Origin: Leptospira perdikensis
Lineage (GTDB): Bacteria > Spirochaetota > Leptospiria > Leptospirales > Leptospiraceae
Assembly: GCF_004769575.1 (NCBI RefSeq)
Contig: NZ_RQGA01000001.1
Span: forward strand, 1 to 64,000
Reading direction: 5' to 3'
DNA: 64,000 nucleotides
The notes beneath the pieces were generated by a model. That model worked only from the letters and a program-made list of their open reading frames with translations. It was not told the origin of the DNA and made no database searches. Position 1 is the first letter of the stretch; each line of letters opens with the position of its first letter. Shown piece by piece: positions 27,630 to 36,594 of the stretch. The translations under genes were made by a program, and so were the position numbers.

Positions 27630-28621
27630 TTGTAAGTTAAATTATAATTTCCGTGAAAATCATTATCTTTCTCTAAATTGTTAAAGAGATTCAATTTAAA
27701 TGCCTCGATTAATTCAACAACACCATCTTCCACAGAATACTTAGGCTCAAAACCTAATACTGATTTTACTTTCGAAAAGTTAACTTTATAATTTCTTGGA
27801 TCGGTTCCGTGTTCTTTAAAATTAATTTTGGAATTAGGCAAGTATTTCAAAATTGTATCAAGAATTCCTTGTTTGGTAAAATTATTAATCTCTCCGCCGG
27901 CATTAAAAACCTGTTTATTGACTACGTTTTTTGGCGCATTAAATACTATTTCAATCAATCTAGCGAAATCTTTTACGTGACAATAAGGTCGCCAAGTGTG
28001 TGCGTCATAGACCAACAATTCTTTTCCCAAAACTAGATCTTTCGTAAATTCGCTTACGGTTAAATCAAATCTCATTCTTGGCGACAAACCAAAGGCAGTA
28101 GCAAACCTCAATACAACAGGTGAAAAATCAAATTGATTGTCGTTAGAGAGTAAACTTTTTTCGGCTGCCACTTTTGCTTTTGCATAAAGAGACAATGGTG
28201 AAAGTTCAAAATTCTCATCAGCTAACTCATCATTTTTAATGAGCCCATAATTGGAACACGTAGAAACAAAAACAACTTTATCCAAACCTTTTCCATTTAA
28301 CGACTTAAACAAATTCAACATTCCTTCATCGTTAATAAGCCTTGATTCATCTGGATATTTTTTTGTAATGGGATCTCCAACAAGACCCGCGAGTATCACA
28401 ACATCTGTAATACCATTTAGAGCTGAGTTTAGTTGATCTTGCTTACAAAAATCGCCATATATAAACTTATAGTTTTCATTCAGAATATAAGGCATTACTG
28501 TTCTTTGATTGTCATATAGAAAATAATCTAAACAGGTAACTTTATAATTATTCCTTAGTAGAAAGTCGGTAATCACCGATCCTACGTAACCTGCCCCACC
28601 GATCAAAAGTACATTCTTCAT
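27626..28621 (-). CDS. NAD-dependent epimerase/dehydrogenase (extended SDR) of legionaminic set
   Basis: 331 residues. VLLIGGAGYVGSVITDFLLRNNY at the N-terminus; active site FVSTCSNYGLIKNDEL...LYAKAKVAAE (Ser and YxxxK); LRFATAFGLSPRMRFD; RPYCHVKDFARL. The Asp-Glu/Lys pair of 4,6-dehydratases (TDEVYG) is replaced by TCSNYG, so I do not call it LegB; it may be a C4 or C5 epimerase or reductase that sets the stereochemistry of the nonulosonate. Overlaps of 4 bp with both legC and legF tie it to the pathway. Confidence 0.75.
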   Translation of the reverse strand: MKNVLLIGGAGYVGSVITDFLLRNNYKVTCLDYFLYDNQRTVMPYILNENYKFIYGDFCKQDQLNSALNGITDVVILAGLVGDPITKKYPDESRLINDEGMLNLFKSLNGKGLDKVVFVSTCSNYGLIKNDELADENFELSPLSLYAKAKVAAEKSLLSNDNQFDFSPVVLRFATAFGLSPRMRFDLTVSEFTKDLVLGKELLVYDAHTWRPYCHVKDFARLIEIVFNAPKNVVNKQVFNAGGEINNFTKQGILDTILKYLPNSKINFKEHGTDPRNYKVNFSKVKSVLGFEPKYSVEDGVVELIEAFKLNLFNNLEKDNDFHGNYNLTYK

Positions 28622-29319
28622 TTATCTTCCTTCTTTTTTAATATTGATTCTGCGATTTCCAAATCTTCAATTTCATCGATATCGATAGAATATTTTAATT
28701 TGGACTCAAATAAAAACGTTTCACCTTCTCTTACAAAAGCCCGTTTTTCCTTTAAAAAACTCAAACTAGCGATGTAAAAGGAGCCATCCAAAAAGTAATA
28801 CTTACCAGTATAACTTTGCCTACCACTTACTTCCTGCTTAGGCTTCGCCAAAAATGACCATCCTGATGTATCAGATTCAATACATTCAAATGGATGTTCT
28901 CTCATCACAGTAACACTTACGAGACTAGAAAGTTTTTCTTTTTCAAAAAAAAGAATCGCCTCTTTTAATTCTTCCAATTTTCGTATCGGTGAAGTTGGCT
29001 GGAGTAGTAATACAGCATCTATAGCTGTTTTATTCTCCCTTTCATACCAATCGACACCATGTAAAACTGCGTCTAAAGTTGATGATGTGTCCGTTGCCAA
29101 AATCTCTGGTCTCAGATATTCATCTGTTAATCCCAAAGAGTTAGCATATTCTTTAATTTTTTTGTCATCAGTGGATAGAAAAGGCAAAACAAGATCACCC
29201 AACTGTTTGGCGATATCAATCGTATAGTACAATAAAGGCTTTCCTGCAACAGGATGCAGGTTTTTACCGATAATTCCTTTTGATCCACCCCTTGCAGGAA
29301 TAAAGGCTAAGATTTTCAT
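28618..29319 (-). CDS. legF: CMP-legionaminate synthetase (acylneuraminate cytidylyltransferase)
   Basis: 233 residues. LAFIPARGGSKGIIGKNLHPVAGKPLLYYTI is the NeuA/LegF nucleotide-binding loop; LLLQPTSPIRKLEEL and GSFYIASLSFL are conserved, with EIEDLEIAESIL at the end. It activates the LegI product as the CMP sugar. It heads the legionaminic set: a 155-bp gap precedes it, with no strong promoter that I can assign. The next five genes overlap in series. Confidence 0.88.
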   Translation of the reverse strand: MKILAFIPARGGSKGIIGKNLHPVAGKPLLYYTIDIAKQLGDLVLPFLSTDDKKIKEYANSLGLTDEYLRPEILATDTSSTLDAVLHGVDWYERENKTAIDAVLLLQPTSPIRKLEELKEAILFFEKEKLSSLVSVTVMREHPFECIESDTSGWSFLAKPKQEVSGRQSYTGKYYFLDGSFYIASLSFLKEKRAFVREGETFLFESKLKYSIDIDEIEDLEIAESILKKKEDK

Positions 29320-29474
29320 ATTTTAATACTCATACGATCAAAAATAATTTCCCGGTTTTCTTTTTGACCTGATAGTTCGAGAAATACTTACTTCAAGGAA
29401 TCTATTTTCAACTATTATGCCTAACAGAGTTTGTATCCTTGATTACCTAAAAAACATGAGTGTTTTGTATACGA

Positions 29475-31349
29475 TTACGTGAATGATTCCGTAGAGAGAA
29501 TATCCTTAATCACCGAATGCACTCGCGACTTTACATTTCCATCAGCGTAGTTTCCGTAAAGTTGGTTCGAAATCGTTTTGATTTCAGAGAGGATTGTTCG
29601 TTCTTTTTTTAGTATTCTTTTAGAACGAGTCAAAAGCTCTTCATAATTTTTGCAAAGAATTTCACTACCATGATAACCGTAAGTATCTGCGATAATGGTT
29701 TTTGAATTATGTGTAAAATCGTAAAACAATACGGGTTTACCGAATGACAAAACTTCATCACCGAGCGACGTATGTTTTGCAATCACTAGATCAACGTTTT
29801 TTGCAAGTGAATAACTAAAAAACGGAATCGAATACTCCGAAGATATCTCAATATTCTTTATAGAATTAATCTTCGATACTACTTCGGAAAAAAAATGAAG
29901 TTTTAGCCAATCCAAGTTTTTATATCTTAAAATCAAAATAGAATCATTCAGTTCTTTACTTAACCGAAGGATGTCTTCAAGAAAAGCCAAATGAGCTTTC
30001 CAATTCAAAAGCGGATCAACCTGTTCATCTTCCCAAGAATCGTGTGTATGATATCCAAGAAAAAGAATACTAAACTTATAACCATTTTTCCTCATCCTCT
30101 CTTGAAGTTTTAGCTCATTTTTATAATTGGAATAGAGTGCATCTGTCCGGTATTGGCCGACAGGAATTATATGGTTAACTAGATAATTCTTTGACTTTTT
30201 TAAAAGATTTACAACTTCAGCTGACGCAACTAAATAATAATCCAGTATCACTGCGATTGATTTATAATTTGCATAAACAAATCTTTCCTGAACGGCTAAA
30301 GTTTTTACTCCCTTCGATTCAAATGCAAATAACAAGGCCTTCGGGCAGAGTATTTCATAATCAATTAAAGCAAGTTTCAGATTCGGAAACGACTTTAAGT
30401 CCAATAAATAAGCGTCAAATTTTAATTTTAAAATAACAATCAACAAAAAACAAACCAAACGGCTTGGGCTCAGCAATAACCGCCAATTACTAAGTGTTAA
30501 TTGAATGAAAACAAGTAGAATCCGAGTTACTTTTAACGACTTAGCCGATCTAAATTGCCACCAAGGAATGTGTGGCCCAGGAGATGGAATTCCAGAATAA
30601 TCATAATGAACAACATTCTCAATTTTAAAAATCGGATCTTTCTCACTGTGATACAATTTTTTTTCAAATAAACTGCCGTAAGATAATCCGGCATGGGTCA
30701 CGTAACCCAACTTGAAACCAGCCCAATCGAATTTCGGTGATAAATCGGCTGTTACCCTGGGTAGACTTTCTAATTTTTTAGCCTTAAGAGAAAAAATTTG
30801 TTTAAAACGATTGATGACGTTAAACACTCCACGAACCAATACGCCAAAAAATGAAATAGGAAGAATGATTCGCACGCAGTTCTTTGGCACCAATGGAACC
30901 GCAATATCATCCATTCTAAAACTTAGATAAATGATTTTTTTATTATTATTGTTCTCTGACCAAAAAGTTAACTTACTCGCTATGAGTGATTGTTTCAGAG
31001 AAAAATTATCTAAAAGATACAAACGAATTTTTTGATTCAGATCACGAACATTTGGAAACAATGATCTCAAGGAATCGAAATTTACACCTTTTAGATGTTT
31101 ATGGACCCACTGCCATGTATACTCTTTTGGGTCGCTATCAGCATCTGCGAAAGAAGATATAGAAGGTAAGTCTGCTATGGGAAGTGGTTTGATGTTTTTT
31201 CTTTGAAGAACCACCACCCTGTCGTTTGTTTTAGCACCGATTAATTTAAGATAATAGACTTCTCTGAAAATAAAACTTGTAAGTATAGCAAACTTGTCAC
31301 TTATCTCTGATAATTCACCAAAAATAAGCACGACCGGAATTCGAAACAT
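29475..31349 (-). CDS. Orphan large GT-B-like surface carbohydrate protein
   Basis: 624 residues; no family recognised. The C-terminal domain has FSILFLGYHTHDSWEDE, SILILRYKN, VDLVIAKHTSLGDEVLSFGKPVLFYDF and YEELLTRSKRIL, the arrangement of polysaccharide GT-B/CDP-glycerophosphotransferase-type donor domains. Residues about 270-310 contain a hydrophobic stretch (ILLVFIQLTLSNWRLLLSPSRLVCFLLIVIL), possibly a membrane insertion. It starts 1 bp from the amidotransferase stop. It may transfer a nonulosonate, given its place between the amidination and legionaminic sets; that is inference. Confidence 0.5.
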   Translation of the reverse strand: MFRIPVVLIFGELSEISDKFAILTSFIFREVYYLKLIGAKTNDRVVVLQRKNIKPLPIADLPSISSFADADSDPKEYTWQWVHKHLKGVNFDSLRSLFPNVRDLNQKIRLYLLDNFSLKQSLIASKLTFWSENNNNKKIIYLSFRMDDIAVPLVPKNCVRIILPISFFGVLVRGVFNVINRFKQIFSLKAKKLESLPRVTADLSPKFDWAGFKLGYVTHAGLSYGSLFEKKLYHSEKDPIFKIENVVHYDYSGIPSPGPHIPWWQFRSAKSLKVTRILLVFIQLTLSNWRLLLSPSRLVCFLLIVILKLKFDAYLLDLKSFPNLKLALIDYEILCPKALLFAFESKGVKTLAVQERFVYANYKSIAVILDYYLVASAEVVNLLKKSKNYLVNHIIPVGQYRTDALYSNYKNELKLQERMRKNGYKFSILFLGYHTHDSWEDEQVDPLLNWKAHLAFLEDILRLSKELNDSILILRYKNLDWLKLHFFSEVVSKINSIKNIEISSEYSIPFFSYSLAKNVDLVIAKHTSLGDEVLSFGKPVLFYDFTHNSKTIIADTYGYHGSEILCKNYEELLTRSKRILKKERTILSEIKTISNQLYGNYADGNVKSRVHSVIKDILSTESFT

Positions 31350-31350
31350 T

Positions 31351-32607
31351 CTATTTATAATATCCCTTACCTATTAGAATGTATTTTTGATCCTGATATT
31401 CGGGTCGTTTATTCTTTGTCAAAACAAACTCACACTTCGATTCGTGATTCTTTAACCTAACCTGATCAACACCTTCGTTGTCTTTATCGCTAAAAAAAAC
31501 ATTTTCTCGGGGTGCCCAATCCCAATTCTGGTTTCTATACCAAATTTTTTTGTTTCGATGTTGATCTAATATAAAATGGAATCCATTTTCTGTCATTCCG
31601 ATCCAATCTAAAAAGAGTTTTAGATTTTTGGGTTTCTCTTCACTAAACTTTTTTACTAGTTCAATTCCTTCTTCCCGAGTCATCCTCTTTAAACGAATTT
31701 CCCGACAAACATGATCCGTGACCTTTCCGTATCCATGTTTTATAAATTTAATATAATCATGAACGTCTGAATAATTAAAACAATCAACATCGTTATAAGT
31801 ATCGAATGTTCTAGTTTGAAGAGAGGTTTCATAATCGAAATCACGAATCATTGATTCATGTTGAGCTTTACTATCCCATCGAATATAGTTATTTAAATAT
31901 ATTCCTCTTACTCCTACTCGTTCCAATTCTTTATCATCTGGGTAACGATATTGCACAACGTCATCTTCGCTAATATCATCGAATTCATCGATTAAGTCTT
32001 CTGCTTCAATACCCATCAAATCATGTTCTTTTCTATATTTACGAGTCATCTCTACCTCGTTTAGATGAGAGAACATACCCACTTGATCAATTCCCTGGTG
32101 TGCACCCCAAATGATTAGAGGGATTTTGAATTTCACGGCAACTTGTACAGGATATACTGTTTGGCCAGCAAGACAATGCCAATAAAGGCTACCTAGTTTC
32201 CTTAATGTAGCCCGCGTAACTTTTTTTACCGTTTCAGGATTTACGGTCAAAGTCATGATATCGCAATTAAATCGAATCCGTAAATTTGCTAAATTTCTAA
32301 TCCCGAGATCGGTATTGTATTGTTTATTATATGTAACCAGTAGAGGGTTCATACCTAAAACATTTTTTACAGTATGAACAATGTAATACGAGTCCCTTGC
32401 CCCACTGACTGGAATGATGCAGTCATAATTATTCCCTGAAGTATTTCTATAAGATTCCAATATCTTCTTTAGTTTATCTAATCGGAACTGCCAATCCAGA
32501 ATGTCTTTTTCTTCATGAACTCGACAACCACTACAGACACCTTCCCCATCAAATGTGATGTTCAATGGATGTAGTTCCGAGTATAAACAGCGTTTACAAT
32601 ATTTCAT
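31351..32607 (-). CDS. N-acetyl sugar amidotransferase paralogue with altered PP-loop
   Basis: 418 residues. N-terminal zinc knuckles CKRC and CSGC are complete. The PP-loop reads CIIPVSGARDSYYIVHTVK: Ala replaces the second Gly of SGGxDS. ITFDGEGVC and GMNPLLVTYN are family features. Enzymes of this family use ATP and ammonia delivered by HisH/HisF paralogues to turn an N-acetyl into an acetamidino group. It is coupled by a 4-bp overlap to the HisF-like gene. Whether the altered loop still binds ATP is open; this may be a natural subfamily. Confidence 0.8.
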   Translation of the reverse strand: MKYCKRCLYSELHPLNITFDGEGVCSGCRVHEEKDILDWQFRLDKLKKILESYRNTSGNNYDCIIPVSGARDSYYIVHTVKNVLGMNPLLVTYNKQYNTDLGIRNLANLRIRFNCDIMTLTVNPETVKKVTRATLRKLGSLYWHCLAGQTVYPVQVAVKFKIPLIIWGAHQGIDQVGMFSHLNEVEMTRKYRKEHDLMGIEAEDLIDEFDDISEDDVVQYRYPDDKELERVGVRGIYLNNYIRWDSKAQHESMIRDFDYETSLQTRTFDTYNDVDCFNYSDVHDYIKFIKHGYGKVTDHVCREIRLKRMTREEGIELVKKFSEEKPKNLKLFLDWIGMTENGFHFILDQHRNKKIWYRNQNWDWAPRENVFFSDKDNEGVDQVRLKNHESKCEFVLTKNKRPEYQDQKYILIGKGYYK

Positions 32608-33470
32608 ATAACTTCTTTCTCTATTCTCAAATAGAGCATCTCTTCTAAGATTTTGTCTTCTTTCTTTAAAAGTCTTAGGTCCTGATCAAAATTCGACTCT
32701 TTGTAATCCGCATGTGTCTCAACACGGATATCAGTAACTTTAGAGACAATAGATTTAGTGATGTTTACGCTATGTTCGGTAAAATGGAAAAAATTGGCTG
32801 CGGCAGCCGCAGAGACCTTTGATTCCGAAAAGATTTGAACAAAGTCATTTGCATTTTTTGCTCCCCCACAACAAATTACAGGGATAGCAACATTTTCACA
32901 AATTGATTGAATCAATTTTGTATCAAATCCTGAATACTTTCCATCTCGATCGACAGAATTGATAAAAATTTCACCTGCTCCCTCTTCGCTGAGAGTTTTA
33001 GCAAACTCACTTGGTAAAAGTTTAGTAGTTTTTCTTTCAACGTAATCGTAAACCCGGTAACCATCATCCGTAAGAATTGCATCAACCGAAACAACAACAG
33101 ATTGGTTTCCAAATATATGCGCCGTTTTCGAAATTAACGTTAGATCTTTTAGGCAGGCTTGGTTCAACGAAACCTTATCTGCTCCAACATGCATTAACTG
33201 AGTCACTTCATCAATATTTGTAATACCACCGCCAACAGTTAACGGCACATAACATTTTTTAGATGCTTTCCGAATCATCTCATAATTTGGTGGGAGTTGA
33301 TTCTTGGTTGCTGAAATATCCAAAATTATGATTTCGTCAATACCCCAGGAAGTTAAATACTCCAAAGCAATCTCCGGCTTACCGATCGGTAGGTATTTTT
33401 CGAAACCTATACTTTGGACGACTAGTCCGTCTTTTAAAATGACTACGGCTACGATTCTTTTCTTTAACAT
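32604..33470 (-). CDS. HisF paralogue for sugar amidination
   Basis: 288 residues, about 35 longer than histidine-pathway HisF at the C-terminus. The barrel is clear: KRIVAVVILKDGLVVQSIGF, VPLTVGGGI, DKVSLNQ, VVVSVDA, SVDRDGKYSGFD, CCGGAKN. The catalytic Asp11 of IGP synthase (CLDVKDG) is Ile11 here, while the second Asp (VSVDA) remains. It should therefore carry ammonia but not perform the cyclase reaction, as expected for partners of WbpG-type amidotransferases. It lies between the two amidotransferases and beside HisH. Confidence 0.85.
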   Translation of the reverse strand: MLKKRIVAVVILKDGLVVQSIGFEKYLPIGKPEIALEYLTSWGIDEIIILDISATKNQLPPNYEMIRKASKKCYVPLTVGGGITNIDEVTQLMHVGADKVSLNQACLKDLTLISKTAHIFGNQSVVVSVDAILTDDGYRVYDYVERKTTKLLPSEFAKTLSEEGAGEIFINSVDRDGKYSGFDTKLIQSICENVAIPVICCGGAKNANDFVQIFSESKVSAAAAANFFHFTEHSVNITKSIVSKVTDIRVETHADYKESNFDQDLRLLKKEDKILEEMLYLRIEKEVI

Positions 33471-33473
33471 AGT

Positions 33474-34100
33474 TTATATTGAACTAAAAAAACTTCTAAA
33501 CAGTTTTAATCCGCTAATATGGCTTTTTTCGGGATGGAACTGAACACCAAAAATATTTTCCTTTTGCACCGATGCTGTGACTCTAATTCCGTAATCACAC
33601 CAGGAAGATATAAACTTTGATTCACATTCAAAATGATAACTATGATCAAAATAAAAATTTACATGGTTCGAATTTCTTTTAAAAATGGGTTCCGAATGAT
33701 CGACTGTAACATCATTCCAGCCAACATGAGGAACTGGTAAATGATTTTGTGTTACTATTTTTTTAACAGTTCCAGGTATCCAATTCAAACCTTCATGATT
33801 GCCATTTTCTTCAGAAACCGAAGCCAATAGTTGCATCCCTAAACAAATCCCAAGTATCGGTTTCTTTTTCACCAATACTTCTTCGCCAAGAATACGATCT
33901 AAATTTCTATCTCGTAAATTTTTAGCAGCGTTATCAAAAGCTCCTACACCTGGAAGGATATATGCTTGTGAGGATTTAATTTCAGACTCAGAAGAAGATA
34001 TCTTAACTTTTGAATATCCTAAATAAGATAACGCATTCATTATAGAATGTGTGTTACCCACTCCATAGTCCACAATGCATATATTTAGTTTATTACTCAA
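33474..34100 (-). CDS. HisH paralogue, glutaminase subunit for sugar amidination
   Basis: 208 residues, class I glutamine amidotransferase. NICIVDYGVGNTHSIMNAL, nucleophile GICLGMQLL (Cys), and FGVQFHPEKS with His and Glu complete the triad. It hydrolyses glutamine and passes ammonia to the HisF-like partner 3 bp downstream. The start is TTG at 34100, forming a TTGA overlap with the stop of the upstream amidotransferase, which argues for translational coupling. It is not part of a his operon; no other histidine genes are present. Confidence 0.88.
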   Translation of the reverse strand: MSNKLNICIVDYGVGNTHSIMNALSYLGYSKVKISSSESEIKSSQAYILPGVGAFDNAAKNLRDRNLDRILGEEVLVKKKPILGICLGMQLLASVSEENGNHEGLNWIPGTVKKIVTQNHLPVPHVGWNDVTVDHSEPIFKRNSNHVNFYFDHSYHFECESKFISSWCDYGIRVTASVQKENIFGVQFHPEKSHISGLKLFRSFFSSI

Positions 34101-35227
34101 AGTCCTATACCCACTTCAAATTTAGGGATATACTCCCCTAATTTTTTCTTTTCAAACAGTTCCGTATTTACCGATTGATCAACTTGCAACCAAAACTCTT
34201 CGACTGTAATACCGATGTAATTGGAAAATTTTTCAATATATTTAGGAGAACATGTTCCGTCGAATTTTTTTACGAGATCTATACCTTCCTCTCTCGTGAT
34301 CAAACCATTACGTAAATCTTCATTTACATAATCAGTAATTCTGCCGAACCCGTATTTCAAGTATTTGATCATTTGATTGAAAGTGACGAAATCCTCATCA
34401 AGAGAAGTAATCCCAAGTGGATCTCCGATCTCCCATGGTTTTTCATTGCGAATCTCAAGCCCACGTAAGATCGAAAATACTCCATTGTTGACAAGAGACC
34501 AATCTTTCCAAAAATAACCAAGGAATGTAATTCGTAAATTTGCCTGATCCATTTCTTCAGGGGATGGATAACAGTATTGTAATACTTGATTTTTTTTAAC
34601 TTCGTCGCTAAGTAACCAAGTAATATCACCACCGTTCAATGTGTTCATTTTACGAAGATTATTTCCATCACTACCAGTTTTCCCCATTACACTTGACTCA
34701 CCTACTTGTAATGCAGAATTTTCCCCCCACCATATCAGTGGGATCTGGTAAGCAATCGCTAGTTTGGGAACACTACTAAACAATGCAAGTTCAGTGGACC
34801 GGAAACTATTTGTGTATTGTAAAAAACCTTTTTTTTTCAATGATTTCCAAATGGCCGGTGCTGGATTCACTGTAATACAATCAAAACCTTGATTGATCAT
34901 ATTAGAAAGATTGTCTACTCCACGTTCTGTTACTTGTTCTGGTGGATAACTCAAACAAACCAAAAGTGGTTTCATCTTAAGTCTTTCTTTCACAAAAAGA
35001 GCCTGTCTTAAACTATCTTTCCCACCACTTACACCAATAATACAATCATATCCAGAACGATTGTTAGCTTTGCCAAATTCGACAATTGCCGTTAGCTCTT
35101 TTTGCCTTTCTTCCCAATCCACATATTTCAGCGATTCATGGTATTTACATGCCGGACAGATTCCATCAGAATGAAATACCGTATTGGGTCTTGTATCAGG
35201 TTGAAGGCAAGATTTACAAAATTTCAT
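34097..35227 (-). CDS. N-acetyl sugar amidotransferase (WbpG/PseA-like), canonical
   Basis: 376 residues, the usual length. Zinc knuckles CKSC and CPAC, FHSDGIC, and an intact PP-loop CIIGVSGGKDSLRQALFVKERL followed by KPLLVCLSYPPEQVTERG. This looks like the active amidotransferase of the HisH/HisF module, producing an acetamidino sugar from an N-acetyl sugar with ATP and ammonia. It overlaps the cytidylyltransferase gene upstream by 4 bp, so the amidino sugar may be a nonulosonate or its precursor. Confidence 0.88.
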   Translation of the reverse strand: MKFCKSCLQPDTRPNTVFHSDGICPACKYHESLKYVDWEERQKELTAIVEFGKANNRSGYDCIIGVSGGKDSLRQALFVKERLKMKPLLVCLSYPPEQVTERGVDNLSNMINQGFDCITVNPAPAIWKSLKKKGFLQYTNSFRSTELALFSSVPKLAIAYQIPLIWWGENSALQVGESSVMGKTGSDGNNLRKMNTLNGGDITWLLSDEVKKNQVLQYCYPSPEEMDQANLRITFLGYFWKDWSLVNNGVFSILRGLEIRNEKPWEIGDPLGITSLDEDFVTFNQMIKYLKYGFGRITDYVNEDLRNGLITREEGIDLVKKFDGTCSPKYIEKFSNYIGITVEEFWLQVDQSVNTELFEKKKLGEYIPKFEVGIGL

Positions 35228-35940
35228 ATAGAGTGATATTTTTCTTTCATTAAAACTTCAGCAACTTTGAAATCGATTACTGAATTGATATCGTGACCAG
35301 AGATAGAATCTGTAACATAAGCATATGAATCGTCAGTAAATATGGATCCATTTTTCACAAAACAGTCCCACTCAATCACCGAAGTTGATCCGCTTGGTTG
35401 GAAATAAGTAGGTAATTCTTGTCGGTTTTTTAACTTCACATCCTCGGAAAGAAAATTTGCTAAAGAATTATCCGCTGGAATCATATTACAATGGAGAGGA
35501 CTTGTTTTTGCTTCAATCATTGTTACATATGCTTTAGCATTAGGATTAGCCGCTAAACTCTCTATAACTAGGTCTAGTTCGATTTCATCACGTAATGGGT
35601 GGGTAGGAGTGAGGATAACAATATAGTCATATTTAATACCTTCTTGTTTTTCCAAATATTCCATTGTATGAAAAATTGCATCTTCCTGTTTGGCTTTATC
35701 TCCTGAAATACTATCAGGCCGTTTAAATGGTGCATCAGCTCCAAACTCTTTCGAAACTTTTATAATTTCTTCGGAATCCGTAGTTACAATCACTCGATCA
35801 ATGTACTTCGATCTTTTAGCAGCTTCCACTGTCCAAGCAATCAAAGGTTTTCCTTGTATTAATTTTATATTTTTACCAGGAACTTCCTTCGAACCACCTC
35901 TGGCTGTGATGATACAAACAATTGATTTATTATTTATCAT
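35224..35940 (-). CDS. Acylneuraminate cytidylyltransferase family protein
   Basis: 238 residues. VCIITARGGSKEVPGKNIKLIQGKPLIAWTVEAAK is the CMP-NulO synthetase loop; VIVTTDSEEIIKV and ILTPTHPLRDEIELD follow, and ITDDSYAYVTDSISGHDINSVIDF near the C-terminus is the usual Asp-rich end. It is the third of four such enzymes in the window, but only two NeuB-type synthases exist here. Position suggests it activates the amidinated sugar. It overlaps the HD-like gene by 11 bp. Confidence 0.82.
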   Translation of the reverse strand: MINNKSIVCIITARGGSKEVPGKNIKLIQGKPLIAWTVEAAKRSKYIDRVIVTTDSEEIIKVSKEFGADAPFKRPDSISGDKAKQEDAIFHTMEYLEKQEGIKYDYIVILTPTHPLRDEIELDLVIESLAANPNAKAYVTMIEAKTSPLHCNMIPADNSLANFLSEDVKLKNRQELPTYFQPSGSTSVIEWDCFVKNGSIFTDDSYAYVTDSISGHDINSVIDFKVAEVLMKEKYHSI

Positions 35941-36589
35941 ACTTCAATCTAAACTTTTTCTTATTTTTCTCATCAATCGTATAATAAACAAGATTTTCCA
36001 GATAACTTGAAACCTTTTCATTATATTTACTTAATCTCGGACATACTTCTTCAAGAACTACGTCTATATGATACTGGTCAAGATCCAGAAAAACCCAACT
36101 CAAAGTGTTGTCTAATTTATCTAGCGCCTTAAATAACAACAGGTCTGGCGAATAAAACTCAATTTGATCATAAAATTCTTTTCGATAAACTTTGTCTTTT
36201 TCTCGTTTTCTATCAATGGAAATTGTTTGAATTTTTTTTAAATTCTCAGAACTAATTTCTAAACCATCTTGAATTTGTAATTCAATTACATTGTGGCTTA
36301 ACCCAAACAAAACTTCTTCAATCGTTGGTTTTGATAACAATGCAACATAGGACATTGTTACACGAAGTGGGTGATTCATATAATTCTGATAAGGTTCATT
36401 AGTTAATTTTGCATCTATGGAACCAATCAACTCATCTAATAAATCAAGTTTTGTTAACCCAAACTTCAGTAATTCAGCCTTTAGTGACCCATAATATTCA
36501 TGTGTATCAAAACTTGCTGAATGAAATTTATATTCAATTTCTTCATCAAAAGGACGGAATTGGAAAAAACTATTTCTATGATCTACCAT
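35930..36589 (-). CDS. SpoT/MESH1-like HD-fold protein with degenerate HD motif
   Basis: 219 residues. Residues 70-102 (YMNHPLRVTMSYVALLSKPTIEEVLFGLSHNVIE) align by eye with the HD domain of RelA/SpoT and MESH1 hydrolases (HPLRVA...LLHDVVED), and KALDKLDN at 154-161 matches KLADRLHN. Metal ligands His73, His99 and Asp157 are kept, but the HD aspartate is Asn100. There is no synthetase, TGS or ACT domain. Surrounded by sugar genes, it may hydrolyse a nucleotide-linked substrate, or be a regulatory or inactive relative. Similarity judged by eye only. Confidence 0.55.
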   Translation of the reverse strand: MVDHRNSFFQFRPFDEEIEYKFHSASFDTHEYYGSLKAELLKFGLTKLDLLDELIGSIDAKLTNEPYQNYMNHPLRVTMSYVALLSKPTIEEVLFGLSHNVIELQIQDGLEISSENLKKIQTISIDRKREKDKVYRKEFYDQIEFYSPDLLLFKALDKLDNTLSWVFLDLDQYHIDVVLEEVCPRLSKYNEKVSSYLENLVYYTIDEKNKKKFRLKYDK

Positions 36590-36594
36590 AGATA

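Noticed and set aside
27626..28621. LegB 4,6-dehydratase
   Set aside because: Active-site text is TCSNYG rather than TDE-type, so dehydratase chemistry is not supported.
32604..34100. HisF and HisH as histidine biosynthesis genes
   Set aside because: HisF lacks Asp11, no other his genes are near, and both lie between two sugar amidotransferases.
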